From positions 1-11,084 of the forward strand of contig JAITNI010000151.1 in NCBI GenBank assembly GCA_031290535.1: DNA of 11,084 nt, read 5' to 3'. The notes beneath the pieces are model-generated. The model did no database searches. It was given only the letters and a program-made list of their open reading frames with translations, and was not told the origin of the DNA. The position numbers were made by a program, and so were the translations under genes. Origin of the DNA: Zoogloeaceae bacterium (GTDB taxonomy: Bacteria; Pseudomonadota; Gammaproteobacteria; Burkholderiales; Rhodocyclaceae). This document shows, in pieces, positions 1 to 7,516 of this stretch (positions within the stretch are counted from its first letter, which is position 1; each line of letters opens with the position of its first letter).

Positions 1-891
1 CTCGTCGTAGACCGCGCCGAAGATGATGTGGGCGTCTTCGGCGGCGAAGGCGTGTACCGTGGCCATCACCTCGTTGACTTCCTTCATCTTCAGGGCGGCG
101 CGGGAGGCCGTGATATTGACCAGCACGCCGCGCGCGCCAGAAAGCCTGACGCCTTCCAGGAGCGGCGAGGCAATCGCCTGTTCGGCGGCGATGCGGGCGC
201 GATCGACGCCGGTGGCGGTCGCAGACCCCATCATGGCGCGGCCCTTTTCGCCCATCACCGTCCGCACGTCTTCAAAGTCGACGTTGACCAGACCATGATT
301 GGTGATGATTTCGGCAATACCGCCGACGGCGTTTTTCAACACGTCGTCCGCCGCCTTGAAGCAGTCATCCACGCCTGCGTCCTCGCCCATTACTTCCATC
401 AGCTTGTCGTTCAGGATGATGATGAGGGAATCGACATGACTGGAGAACTCGGCGATGCCCGCCTCGGCGTTCTTCATGCGCTTGCCGCCTTCAAAGGTAA
501 ACGGCTTGGAGATCACGCCCACGGTGAGCACGCCCATTTCACGGGCGATTTCCGCCACCACGGGCGCAGCGCCCGTGCCGGTGCCGCCACCCATGCCCGC
601 CGTGATGAAGACCATATTGGCCCCCTCCAGTTGGGCGCGGATGGCCTCGCGATGGTTTTCGGCGGCGGCCTTGCCGGCTTCCGGCTTGCCGCCCGCGCCG
701 AGTTTGCCCATCGCCAGCTTGATCTGCGCCTGACTGTTGTTGAGCGCCTGGGCATCGGTGTTGGCGACGACAAACTCCACGCCCAGCACTTTTTCCCGAA
801 TCATGTGATCGACGGCATTGCCGCCCGCGCCCCCGATGCCCACCACCTTGATAATGGTCTCGACATCGTCTTTTTCGATAATTTCAAACAT
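1..891 (-). CDS. ftsZ: Cell division GTPase FtsZ (3' end outside the window)
   Basis: Tubulin-like GTPase that polymerises into the cytokinetic Z ring at mid-cell. The first 297 codons are visible, ending exactly on a codon boundary at base 1. I read it by translating the reverse complement; there is no internal stop. The nucleotide-binding loop GGAGGNAV lies at residues 20-27, the tubulin signature GGGTGTG at 101-107, and the T7 synergy loop NVDFEDV at 203-209, with N203, D205 and D208 in the positions that complete the neighbour's GTPase site. The end of the globular domain, the variable linker and the C-terminal FtsA-binding peptide are missing because the window ends; family members are usually near 380-390 residues. 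The ATG at 891 follows a GGAGG Shine-Dalgarno at 5 nt, and the N-terminus fits the family. The sequence resembles betaproteobacterial FtsZ. It follows ftsA after 45 bp, the largest gap in the cluster, which may hold its own promoter. Confidence 0.98.
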   Translation of the reverse strand, partial: MFEIIEKDDVETIIKVVGIGGAGGNAVDHMIREKVLGVEFVVANTDAQALNNSQAQIKLAMGKLGAGGKPEAGKAAAENHREAIRAQLEGANMVFITAGMGGGTGTGAAPVVAEIAREMGVLTVGVISKPFTFEGGKRMKNAEAGIAEFSSHVDSLIIILNDKLMEVMGEDAGVDDCFKAADDVLKNAVGGIAEIITNHGLVNVDFEDVRTVMGEKGRAMMGSATATGVDRARIAAEQAIASPLLEGVRLSGARGVLVNITASRAALKMKEVNEVMATVHAFAAEDAHIIFGAVYDE

Positions 892-896
892 ACACG

Positions 897-901
897 CCTC
901 C
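897..901 (-). promoter_or_regulatory. Strong Shine-Dalgarno of ftsZ
   Basis: GGAGG on the minus strand, 5 nt before the ftsZ ATG at 891. It is a full match to the anti-Shine-Dalgarno core and lies in the ftsA-ftsZ intergenic gap, so ftsZ does not depend on translational coupling to ftsA. This fits the high expression usually needed for FtsZ (inference). Confidence 0.8.
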
Positions 902-924
902 GCTTGGGATAAAACAACAAGTTG

Positions 925-953
925 ATAAAAAACTGCTCAGAAATTCTTTTCAA
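925..953 (-). promoter_or_regulatory. Candidate sigma-70 promoter for ftsZ
   Basis: On the minus strand, TTGAAA (953-948; 5 of 6 to the -35 consensus) is followed by a 17-nt spacer and TTTTAT (930-925; 4 of 6 to the -10 consensus). The -35 box lies in the last codons of ftsA (the W-F-E stretch) and the -10 in the AT-rich gap before ftsZ. Transcription would begin near 915-919, giving a leader of about 25-30 nt that includes the GGAGG site. ftsZ promoters inside upstream dcw genes are known in other proteobacteria. The match is by eye only, and an AT-rich patch in a GC-rich region can give such a match by chance. Confidence 0.35.
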
Positions 954-2166
954 ACCAGGACTTCATGTTGTCGAACACGTCCTTCAGGGAACGCTTTTCC
1001 ACCACTTTCTGACCGCGTCGCCGCTCGGTCTGCGCTTCCAGCAACAGACCGTAGGCGGTGGAAAAGCGCGGGTTCTGCACGACATCGGCCAGACTGCCCT
1101 TGTATTTGGGCGCGCCCAGCCGCAGGGGCATGTGGAAAATTTCCTCGCCCAGTTCGATCATGCCGGGCATCACCGCCGCGCCGCCGGTGATGACAATTCC
1201 TGATGAGAGCACGTCCTCAAACCCGGCGCGGCGCAATTCGCGCTGGATGAGTTCATAGAGTTCCTCCACACGCGGCTGGATGACTTCCGCCAGCGCCAGC
1301 CGGGAGAGCTTGCGGCTCGGACGGTCATCCACGCCGACGACTTCCAGAAAATCCTCCGGGTCGGCCAGTTGCGCGAGCGCGCAGCCGTATTTGCATTTGA
1401 TGTCCTCGGCATCGCGCGTCGGCGTCCGCAAGGTCATGGCAATGTCGTTGGTGATCTGGTCGCCCGCGATGGGAATCACATGCGTATGACGAATCGCGCC
1501 CTGCGTCCAGACGGCCAAATCCGTGGTGCCGCCGCCAATGTCGATCAGGCAGACGCCCAGATCCTTTTCGTCTTCGGAGAGCACGGCGTGGCTGGAGGCC
1601 AAAGGCTGCAAGACGATGTTGTTGACTTCCAGCCCGCCGCGCCGCACACACTTGACAATGTTCTGGGCGGCAGATATTGCGCCGGTGACGATGTGCGCCT
1701 TCACTTCCAGCCGCATCCCGCTCATGCCGATGGGTTCGCGGATGCCGTCCTGACCGTCGATGACAAATTCCTGCGTCAGAATGTGCAGGATTTCCTGATC
1801 GGCGGGAATGGGGCGCGCACGGGCGGTTTCGATCACCCGCTCGACATCGGCGGGCGTCACTTCCTTGTCCTTGATCGCCACCATGCCATCCGAATTGAAG
1901 CTCTTGATGTGGTTGCCCGCGATGCCGGTATACACGTCGCGCACCTTGCAGTCGGCCATCAGCTCCACTTCCTGCACGACGCGGGAAATGGTGCTCACCG
2001 TCTCCTCGATATTCACCACGACGCCTTTTTTGAGGCCATGCGATTCCATTTCCCCCTTGCCGATCACGTTCAGGTTGCCTTCGTCATTCATCTCGGCGAC
2101 CAGCGCGACGATTTTTGAGGTGCCAATATCCAGTCCGACGATCAAGTCCTTGTTTTCCTTACTCAT
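937..2166 (-). CDS. ftsA: Cell division protein FtsA (actin-like Z-ring membrane anchor)
   Basis: Actin/Hsp70-fold ATPase, 409 residues, that tethers FtsZ filaments to the inner membrane and recruits later divisome proteins. The phosphate-1 motif GLDIGTSKI is at residues 11-19, phosphate-2 DIGGGTTDL at 209-217, and the adenosine motif ITGGAA at 326-331. The region between about 84 and 165 corresponds to the family-specific 1C domain. The C-terminus (about 393-409, SLKDVFDNMKSWFEKNF) is the expected amphipathic membrane-targeting helix, joined by a short basic linker (ERRRGQK), so the protein is complete. Length is close to the usual 410-420. The ATG at 2166 lies one base after the ftsQ stop (TGA-g-ATG), with a GGGAGA Shine-Dalgarno inside the last ftsQ codons, suggesting translational coupling. 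No oddities seen. Confidence 0.98.
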   Translation of the reverse strand: MSKENKDLIVGLDIGTSKIVALVAEMNDEGNLNVIGKGEMESHGLKKGVVVNIEETVSTISRVVQEVELMADCKVRDVYTGIAGNHIKSFNSDGMVAIKDKEVTPADVERVIETARARPIPADQEILHILTQEFVIDGQDGIREPIGMSGMRLEVKAHIVTGAISAAQNIVKCVRRGGLEVNNIVLQPLASSHAVLSEDEKDLGVCLIDIGGGTTDLAVWTQGAIRHTHVIPIAGDQITNDIAMTLRTPTRDAEDIKCKYGCALAQLADPEDFLEVVGVDDRPSRKLSRLALAEVIQPRVEELYELIQRELRRAGFEDVLSSGIVITGGAAVMPGMIELGEEIFHMPLRLGAPKYKGSLADVVQNPRFSTAYGLLLEAQTERRRGQKVVEKRSLKDVFDNMKSWFEKNF

Positions 2167-2167
2167 C

Positions 2168-2932
2168 TCAGTTTTCTCCCGGAAGCGTTCCCGCCGGATA
2201 CAGCGTAAACCCGTTTGGATAACGCAAATCCACGATTGCCGGTCGTGGTTCCCGGCCCGCCACGGCGGCGGGGTAAATGTCGATAAAGCGTTGCAGGCGC
2301 ATACGGATGGGCGAGAGTTTTTGCTCGCGTCCCAGTTTCAGGGTGAGGCCATTGTCGAATTTCATTTCCAGCGCCAGCCGCGAAGAAAGGCTCATCCGCG
2401 CCGGTTTGAAGCCCAGAGGTTGCAATTGCGCCGCAAACTCGCCATAGCGTTGCAAGAGCAAGGGCGCGGTCTCGAGCGGCCCCCGGAACTGGGGCAGCGC
2501 AAGCAATTCCGGGGCGGGCGCCTGCGGCAAGGCGGCGGCAAAGACTTCGCCGTGGGAATTCACCCATTCGTGACCCGCCGGACTGTCCACCACGCCCCAA
2601 CGCGCCAGCGGCTGATGTTCTTCCAGGGTGATTTCCAGACGGTTGGGCCAGACGCGGCGCACCATCGCCTTGCGTACCCAGGGCAGCGCTTCCAGACTCT
2701 CGCGCAGCCGGTTGAGCGACAGCCCCAGAAAATTGCCGCGCGCCTTGTCCTGCAAGAGATCCGCCAGCTCCGGGGCGGATACATAGCGCGGCGGCGCTTG
2801 CAACGTCACTTCCCGAATCGGCGCGACCGGCTGGCGCAGGAGCCAGACTACGGCGGCGGCCAGCAGCATCGCCGCGCCTGCCAAAAAGAGCAGGTCGGCC
2901 AAGGCATTCAGGAGTTGAGGGCGATGCCACAT
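2168..2932 (-). CDS. ftsQ: Cell division protein FtsQ
   Basis: Bitopic inner-membrane divisome protein, 254 residues, that links early cytoplasmic and late periplasmic division proteins (the FtsQ-FtsB-FtsL complex). It has a short cytoplasmic N-terminus, one transmembrane helix at about residues 10-32, a POTRA domain at about 36-107 (starting PIREVTLQ and including the ALPWVRKAMVRRVWPNRLEI stretch), then the periplasmic beta domain, where Y/R-rich segments such as RMRLQRFIDIYP precede a short tail. There are no cysteines and no signal cleavage site. It starts 12 bp after the ddlB stop; the ATG at 2932 puts the membrane helix near the N-terminus as in the family. The Shine-Dalgarno is only weak (AGAGAA-like). 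FtsQ is poorly conserved, so the call rests on the POTRA pattern, size and position between ddlB and ftsA. Confidence 0.95.
   Translation of the reverse strand: MWHRPQLLNALADLLFLAGAAMLLAAAVVWLLRQPVAPIREVTLQAPPRYVSAPELADLLQDKARGNFLGLSLNRLRESLEALPWVRKAMVRRVWPNRLEITLEEHQPLARWGVVDSPAGHEWVNSHGEVFAAALPQAPAPELLALPQFRGPLETAPLLLQRYGEFAAQLQPLGFKPARMSLSSRLALEMKFDNGLTLKLGREQKLSPIRMRLQRFIDIYPAAVAGREPRPAIVDLRYPNGFTLYPAGTLPGEN
2175..2180 (-). promoter_or_regulatory. Shine-Dalgarno of ftsA inside ftsQ
   Basis: GGGAGA on the minus strand, 8 nt before the ftsA ATG at 2166. It is embedded in the codons for the last residues of FtsQ (P-G-E-N). It decides the ftsA start and, with the one-base ftsQ-ftsA gap, indicates coupled translation. 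Confidence 0.65.
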
Positions 2933-2944
2933 TCATTGTTCTCT

Positions 2945-3874
2945 TCAATCATCGCGTTGATGGTCTTCGGCCAGGAGAAGAATCCTGACCACCAGTTCGT
3001 CGTAATCCATGCCCGCCGCCCGCGCCGCCATCGGCACCAGTGAATGATCGGTCATGCCCGGCGAGGTATTGACTTCCAGAAAATAATGCCGACCTTCGGC
3101 GTCCATCAAAAAATCCACGCGGCTCCAGCCTTTCCCTCCGAGCGCCTGAAAAGCCTGCTGCGCGCCCGCCTGAATTTCGGCTTCCTTTTCGGCGCTCAGG
3201 CCGCAGGGGCAAAGATAGCGGGTGTCGTCGCGCAGGTATTTGGCTTCGTAATCATAAAAGGCGGTGGCCGGTTCGATCTTGACAATGGGGAGCGCCGTCT
3301 GGCCGACAATCGCCACCGTGTATTCGCCGCCCATGATGCCCGCCTCGGCGATCACCAGCGGGTCATGCTGCACCGCTCTCTGGTAGGCCTCCGCCAGTAC
3401 GCCGGATTCCGTCACCATGGCCACGCCGATGGAAGACCCCTCGCGCGCGGGTTTGACGAACAGCGGCAGGCCGAGCTTTTTTTCCACAGCCTCAAAATCG
3501 CTCGCCTCGTTCAGAAGCGCGTAATCGGGAATGGGCAACCCCATCGCTTGCCAGAGGAGCTTGGTGCGAAATTTGTCCATGCCGACGGCAGAAGCCATGA
3601 CGCCGGGGCCGGTAAAGGGAATGCCCATCAGCTCAAGCGCGCCCTGTATCGTGCCATCCTCGCCAAAGCGTCCATGCAGGGCAATAAAGGCGCGATCAAA
3701 CCCTCCCAGCGCGTCAAGGGTTTCGTGCGCCGGGTCAAAGGCGTAGGCGTTGATGCCCTGCCGGGTCAGGGCGGAAAGCACGCCCGCGCCGCTTTTCAGG
3801 GACACTTCGCGTTCGGCGGAACTGCCGCCCATCAGCACCGCCACCTTGCCGAAACTCCGGGGATTGATCGTCAT
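2945..3874 (-). CDS. ddlB: D-alanine--D-alanine ligase
   Basis: Cytoplasmic ATP-grasp enzyme, 309 residues, that joins two D-alanines to make the dipeptide MurF adds to the peptidoglycan precursor. Visible motifs: [14 protein letters not shown] (16-29) with the N-terminal catalytic glutamate, [12 protein letters not shown] (67-78), the ATP-binding [11 protein letters not shown] (141-151), the omega-loop FYDYEAKYL (206-214) with the tyrosine typical of D-Ala-D-Ala rather than D-Ala-D-lactate ligases, RVDF (252-255), and the metal-binding [11 protein letters not shown] (265-275), with E267 and N269. Length matches short DdlB enzymes (about 305-310). The ATG at 3874 overlaps the murC stop by 4 nt (ATGA), and no good Shine-Dalgarno is visible, so it probably depends on coupling to murC. 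Its place between murC and ftsQ is classical, which is why I call it ddlB rather than ddlA. Confidence 0.97.
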   Translation of the reverse strand: MTINPRSFGKVAVLMGGSSAEREVSLKSGAGVLSALTRQGINAYAFDPAHETLDALGGFDRAFIALHGRFGEDGTIQGALELMGIPFTGPGVMASAVGMDKFRTKLLWQAMGLPIPDYALLNEASDFEAVEKKLGLPLFVKPAREGSSIGVAMVTESGVLAEAYQRAVQHDPLVIAEAGIMGGEYTVAIVGQTALPIVKIEPATAFYDYEAKYLRDDTRYLCPCGLSAEKEAEIQAGAQQAFQALGGKGWSRVDFLMDAEGRHYFLEVNTSPGMTDHSLVPMAARAAGMDYDELVVRILLLAEDHQRDD

Positions 3875-5271
3875 GTCCGACTCGCTTTCTGCGTTACTTT
3901 TTGAGGCACGCCGCCAATTGACCCCGCGCCCATCGTCAACACCACGTCGCCATCCTGGGCGACTTCCAGAATCCTGTCCGCCATGTCGCCGATGTCCTCA
4001 ACGAACACTGGCTCCACCTTGCCCGCCACACGCACGGCGCGGGCCAGCGCCCGCCCGTCGGCGGCGACAACCGGCGCTTCGCCCGCCGCGTAAACATCCG
4101 CCAGCAGCAGGACATCAACGCCGGAAAGCACCCGGACAAAATCCTCAAAACAGTCCCGCGTGCGGGTATAACGGTGTGGCTGGAAGGCGAGCACCAGCCG
4201 CCGGCCGGGAAACGCGCCGCGCGCGGCGGCCAGCGTCGCCGCCATTTCCACCGGGTGATGGCCGTAATCGTCGATGAGGGTGAACGCGCCCCCGGAGGGC
4301 AAGGCAAGTTCGCCATACCGCTGAAAGCGCCGCCCGACGCCTTTGAACTCGGCGAGCGCCCGCACAATGGCGTCATCCGTCACCTGCACTTCAGTGGCCA
4401 CGCCAATGGCGGCAAGCGCGTTCAGCACGTTGTGCGTTCCCGGAATATTGAGCGTGATCGGCAAGCGGGAAACGCCGCCATTGACCCGCACGGCGTCAAA
4501 CATCATGCGCCCGCCCTCGGCACGGATATTTTCAGCGCGGATATTGGCCTCCGGCGAGAGGCCGTAGCGCACCACCTGCTTGGGGATGTGCGGCAGGATT
4601 TCGCGCACATGCGGGTCGTCCTGACACAGCACCGCCACCCCGTAAAAGGGCAGACGGTTCAGAAAATCGACAAACGCCTGTTTCAGCCGCCCGAAATCGT
4701 GGCCGTAGGTTTCCATGTGGTCGGCATCAATATTGGTGACGACGGAAATGACGGGGGAGAGATAGAGGAAAGAAGCGTCGGATTCGTCCGCCTCGGCAAC
4801 GATAAAATCGCCCTTGCCCATCCGCGCGTTTGCGCCCGCCGCGTTCAGACGCCCGCCAATCACAAAAGTGGGGTCAAACCCGGCTTCGCCCAGAATGCTG
4901 GCGACGAGGCTGGTCGTGGTGGTCTTGCCGTGCGTGCCCGCAATGGCGATGCCCTGTTTCAAGCGCATCAGTTCGGCAAGCATCTGGGCGCGGGGCACGA
5001 CGGGAATATTCGCCAGTCGGGCGGCTTCCACTTCCGGGTTGTCGGCATGGACGGCGGTAGAGGCCACCACGGCGTGCGCCCCGGCGATATGCCCGGCCGC
5101 GTGACCAATGGCAATGCGAATGCCCAGTCCGGCCAGCCGCTCGGTGACGGCGCTCGCCGCCAGATCGGAGCCGGAAACCCGGTAGCCGAGATTGGCGAGC
5201 ACTTCGGCAATGCCGCTCATGCCCGAACCGCCGATGCCGACAAAATGAATGTTTTTGACCTTGTGTTTCAC
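3871..5271 (-). CDS. murC: UDP-N-acetylmuramate--L-alanine ligase (GTG start)
   Basis: Cytoplasmic Mur ligase, 466 residues with this start, that adds L-alanine to UDP-MurNAc in the first step of stem-peptide synthesis. Motifs: Rossmann [12 protein letters not shown] (12-23), P-loop GTHGKTTTT (112-120), EADESDASF (160-168), [10 protein letters not shown] (180-189), [10 protein letters not shown] (278-287), GVGRRFQ (311-317), DDYGHHP (334-340), QPHRYTRT (364-371) and GAGSIG (448-453). The frame stays open about 100 codons further upstream to 5571, but that part lies inside murG, is arginine-rich and unlike MurC. The GTG at 5271 forms a GTGA overlap with the murG stop and puts the N-terminus ([14 protein letters not shown]) exactly where the family begins. 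Only a weak AAAGAG Shine-Dalgarno precedes it. It overlaps ddlB by 4 nt at its other end. Confidence 0.96.
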   Translation of the reverse strand: MKHKVKNIHFVGIGGSGMSGIAEVLANLGYRVSGSDLAASAVTERLAGLGIRIAIGHAAGHIAGAHAVVASTAVHADNPEVEAARLANIPVVPRAQMLAELMRLKQGIAIAGTHGKTTTTSLVASILGEAGFDPTFVIGGRLNAAGANARMGKGDFIVAEADESDASFLYLSPVISVVTNIDADHMETYGHDFGRLKQAFVDFLNRLPFYGVAVLCQDDPHVREILPHIPKQVVRYGLSPEANIRAENIRAEGGRMMFDAVRVNGGVSRLPITLNIPGTHNVLNALAAIGVATEVQVTDDAIVRALAEFKGVGRRFQRYGELALPSGGAFTLIDDYGHHPVEMAATLAAARGAFPGRRLVLAFQPHRYTRTRDCFEDFVRVLSGVDVLLLADVYAAGEAPVVAADGRALARAVRVAGKVEPVFVEDIGDMADRILEVAQDGDVVLTMGAGSIGGVPQKVTQKASRT

Positions 5272-6356
5272 GATAATTTCTCTTTGCAAACCTGCGCCAG
5301 CATGTCCGCGACCGCTTCTGCCGCCTCGGGACGCGCCAGCGCGCGCGCCTTTTTCGCCATTTCCAAAAGCTGGCTGCGGCTGTAATTGCCGATCAGCGCC
5401 ACGGATTCGGGCGTGAGTTCCGCCTGCGGCAACAAAAACGCGCCGCCTGCCTGTGTCAAAAAACGGGCATTGCCGGTCTGGTGGTCGTCCACCGCGAACG
5501 GAAACGGCACCAGAATGGACGCGACGCCTGCGGCGGCGAGTTCGGCAATCGTGAGCGCTCCGGCGCGACAAATCACCAGATCAGCCCAGGCATAAGCGCC
5601 CGCCATGTCTTCGATGAACGCCACGCAGTTGGCCTGTACGCCCGCCTGCGCGTAATTTTGCGTCAGCGCCGCCAGATGCTTTTCGCCCGCCTGATGCACC
5701 ACGTTCGGGCGCGTTGCCGCCTCCATCCGCGCCAGGCCTTTGGGAATCACCTCGTTCAAAACCTGCGCGCCCAGACTGCCGCCCACCACCAGCAGATTGA
5801 GCGGCCCTTCGCGCCCGGCCATGCGAAGCTCCGGCGCGGGCAGTTGGGCAATCTCCCTGCGGACGGGGTTGCCGACCCAGAGCGCTGTTTCCAGCCCCTT
5901 GGGAAAGCCGCTCAACACCCGTTTTGCCAGTTTGGCCAGCGCCCGGTTGGCCAGACCGGGAATGGAATTCTGTTCATGCACGACGAGCGGAATGCCCTTC
6001 AGCCACGCCATCACGCCGCCGGGAAAACTGATGTAGCCACCCATGCCCAGCACCACGTCGGGCTGAAGCCGGGACAAAATCCGCCCCGCCTGCGAACAGC
6101 CTTGCAGGAGCGCCAGCGGCAGTTTGAGTTTTCGCAGCAGCCCCTTGCCACGCAGGGCGGTAAAGCGGATATGTTCGATGGAAAACCCGTGTTGCGGGAC
6201 GAGGCGGTCTTCCATGCTGTTCGGGTTGCCCATCCAGACGACTTTCCAGTCCCGCGCCGCCAGTACGCGGGCGGCGGCCAGCGCCGGGAAAATATGCCCG
6301 CCCGTGCCGCCCGCCATGATGAGGACGCATTTGGGGCCGAGGTTCGGAAAGCTCAT
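5268..6356 (-). CDS. murG: UDP-GlcNAc : lipid I N-acetylglucosaminyltransferase MurG
   Basis: Peripheral inner-membrane GT-B glycosyltransferase (family GT28), 362 residues, that transfers GlcNAc from UDP-GlcNAc to lipid I to make lipid II. Motifs: glycine loop GGTGGH (16-21), [10 protein letters not shown] (104-113), HEQN (127-130), GNPVR (162-166), the second glycine loop GGSLGA (192-197), and the UDP-GlcNAc-binding [10 protein letters not shown] (263-272) with E272, followed by [15 protein letters not shown] (283-297). Length matches the family (about 355). The frame is open for 323 codons upstream to 7325, but those codons lie out of frame in ftsW and have no MurG similarity. The ATG at 6356 overlaps the ftsW stop (ATGA) and places the glycine loop correctly, with a GGGG stretch about 9 nt upstream as a weak ribosome site. 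Confidence 0.98.
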   Translation of the reverse strand: MSFPNLGPKCVLIMAGGTGGHIFPALAAARVLAARDWKVVWMGNPNSMEDRLVPQHGFSIEHIRFTALRGKGLLRKLKLPLALLQGCSQAGRILSRLQPDVVLGMGGYISFPGGVMAWLKGIPLVVHEQNSIPGLANRALAKLAKRVLSGFPKGLETALWVGNPVRREIAQLPAPELRMAGREGPLNLLVVGGSLGAQVLNEVIPKGLARMEAATRPNVVHQAGEKHLAALTQNYAQAGVQANCVAFIEDMAGAYAWADLVICRAGALTIAELAAAGVASILVPFPFAVDDHQTGNARFLTQAGGAFLLPQAELTPESVALIGNYSRSQLLEMAKKARALARPEAAEAVADMLAQVCKEKLS

Positions 6357-7516
6357 AATTTCACGCCCCGCATCAGTTGCCGGTTTTCCCAATCCACGCG
6401 CAACAAAATGGCAAGCGCCAGACAGTTGGCCAGCAGGCCGGAGCCGCCGTAGCTCATCAACGGCAGGGTGAGTCCCTTGGTGGGCAACAGCCCCATGTTG
6501 ACGCCCATGTTGATGAAGCTCTGCACGCCCATCCAGATGCCGATGCCCATCGCCACCAGCGCCGGATAAAAGCGTTCCAGTTGCACGCACTGGCGACCGA
6601 CGGCAAAGGCCCGGTGTACGAGGAGAGCGAACAGGACGATCACCAGCAGCACACCTGCCAACCCAAGTTCCTCGGCGATGATGGAAAGCAAAAAGTCGGT
6701 ATGCGCTTCCGGCAGGTAAAAGAGTTTTTCCACGCTCGCGCCCAGCCCGACGCCGAACCACTCGCCGCGCCCGAAGGCGATGAAGGCGTGCGTGAGCTGG
6801 TAGCCCTTGCCGAACGGGTCGGCCCACGGATCCATGAAGCCCAGCAGGCGGTCGCGCCGGTAGGGAGAGATGGCGATCAGAAAGGCCGAGGCCATGAGGA
6901 GCACGGCGCATAAAATCACAAACGGCCCGGCCCGCAGTCCGCCCAGAAAAAGAATGCCCATCGCGATGAACATCACCACCACGAACGCGCCGTAATCCGG
7001 TTCGAGAATGAGCAGCCCGCCCACCAGCGTCATGGCGGCGGCCATTGGCAGGAAGGCTTTTTTGAGGTCGTGCATGATTTCGATTTTTCGCACCGTGTAA
7101 TCGGCGGCGTACAACAGCGCAAAGAGCTTGACCAGTTCCGAGGGTTGCAGATTGACCATGCCGAGCGGAATCCAGCGCCGGGAACCGTTGACTTCCCGCC
7201 CGACGCCGGGAATCAGCACCACCAGCAGCAACAGGACGCCGGCCATGAACAGGTAGGGCGCCAGCTTTTGCCACCAGACGAGCGGCACCTGAAACGCCAT
7301 GCCCGCCGCCAGCAGGCCAATGCACAGATAAATGCCGTGATGCACCAGAAAATAGGCGGGCTGGCCGCCAAAAGCGCGACTGCCTTCAGCCACCGCAATC
7401 GAAGCGGAATAGACCATCACCAGCCCAAGCATCAGAAGCAGGAGACTGCTCCAGAGCAGGGCCGGGTCAATTTCGGCAATCTGCCGACGCGGGGCGTTCA
7501 GAGCCGCGAGAATCAT
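6353..7516 (-). CDS. ftsW: SEDS peptidoglycan glycosyltransferase FtsW
   Basis: Polytopic inner-membrane SEDS protein, 387 residues, the lipid II polymerase of the septum working with FtsI (PBP3). About ten hydrophobic segments can be seen, beginning at about residues 19-40. Signature stretches: NGSRRWIPLG (110-119), QPSELVK (124-130), LEPDYGAF (171-178), the large periplasmic loop ending AHTDFLLSIIAEELG (271-285) with D274 near the catalytic site, and MGLLPTKGLTLPLMSYGGSG (341-360). FtsW rather than RodA is indicated by the dcw location between murD and murG and by the cytoplasmic N-terminal extension. The frame runs 37 codons further upstream to 7627 inside murD, but the ATG at 7516 overlaps the murD stop (ATGA) and has a GGGGGA Shine-Dalgarno at 7 nt, so I choose it. 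Confidence 0.97.
   Translation of the reverse strand: MILAALNAPRRQIAEIDPALLWSSLLLLMLGLVMVYSASIAVAEGSRAFGGQPAYFLVHHGIYLCIGLLAAGMAFQVPLVWWQKLAPYLFMAGVLLLLVVLIPGVGREVNGSRRWIPLGMVNLQPSELVKLFALLYAADYTVRKIEIMHDLKKAFLPMAAAMTLVGGLLILEPDYGAFVVVMFIAMGILFLGGLRAGPFVILCAVLLMASAFLIAISPYRRDRLLGFMDPWADPFGKGYQLTHAFIAFGRGEWFGVGLGASVEKLFYLPEAHTDFLLSIIAEELGLAGVLLVIVLFALLVHRAFAVGRQCVQLERFYPALVAMGIGIWMGVQSFINMGVNMGLLPTKGLTLPLMSYGGSGLLANCLALAILLRVDWENRQLMRGVKL

Noticed and set aside
28..912. Plus-strand open frame of 294 codons antisense to ftsZ
   Set aside because: It is the mirror of a strongly coding minus-strand gene in GC-rich DNA; its product is His/Arg/Ala-rich with no known domain, and ftsZ motifs are intact on the other strand.
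892..936. Possible terminator between ftsA and ftsZ
   Set aside because: The only inverted repeat (CAAC-AA-GTTG) is four base pairs and is not followed by a clean U-tract in the transcribed direction; the AT-rich stretch fits a promoter region better.
1808..3043. Plus-strand open frame of 411 codons across ftsA, ftsQ and ddlB
   Set aside because: It runs across three genes with clear family motifs on the minus strand. The predicted protein changes composition abruptly and lacks any domain; no ribosome site or promoter supports it.
4174..5385. Plus-strand open frame of 403 codons antisense to murC
   Set aside because: Same antisense shadow effect of GC-rich codon positions; the product is Gly/His/Arg-rich and unrecognisable.
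6357..7325. 323-codon upstream extension of murG through ftsW, suggesting a fusion protein
   Set aside because: The extension is out of frame with ftsW, whose membrane segments and SEDS motifs are complete; MurG motifs start just after the ATG at 6356, which has an ATGA overlap.
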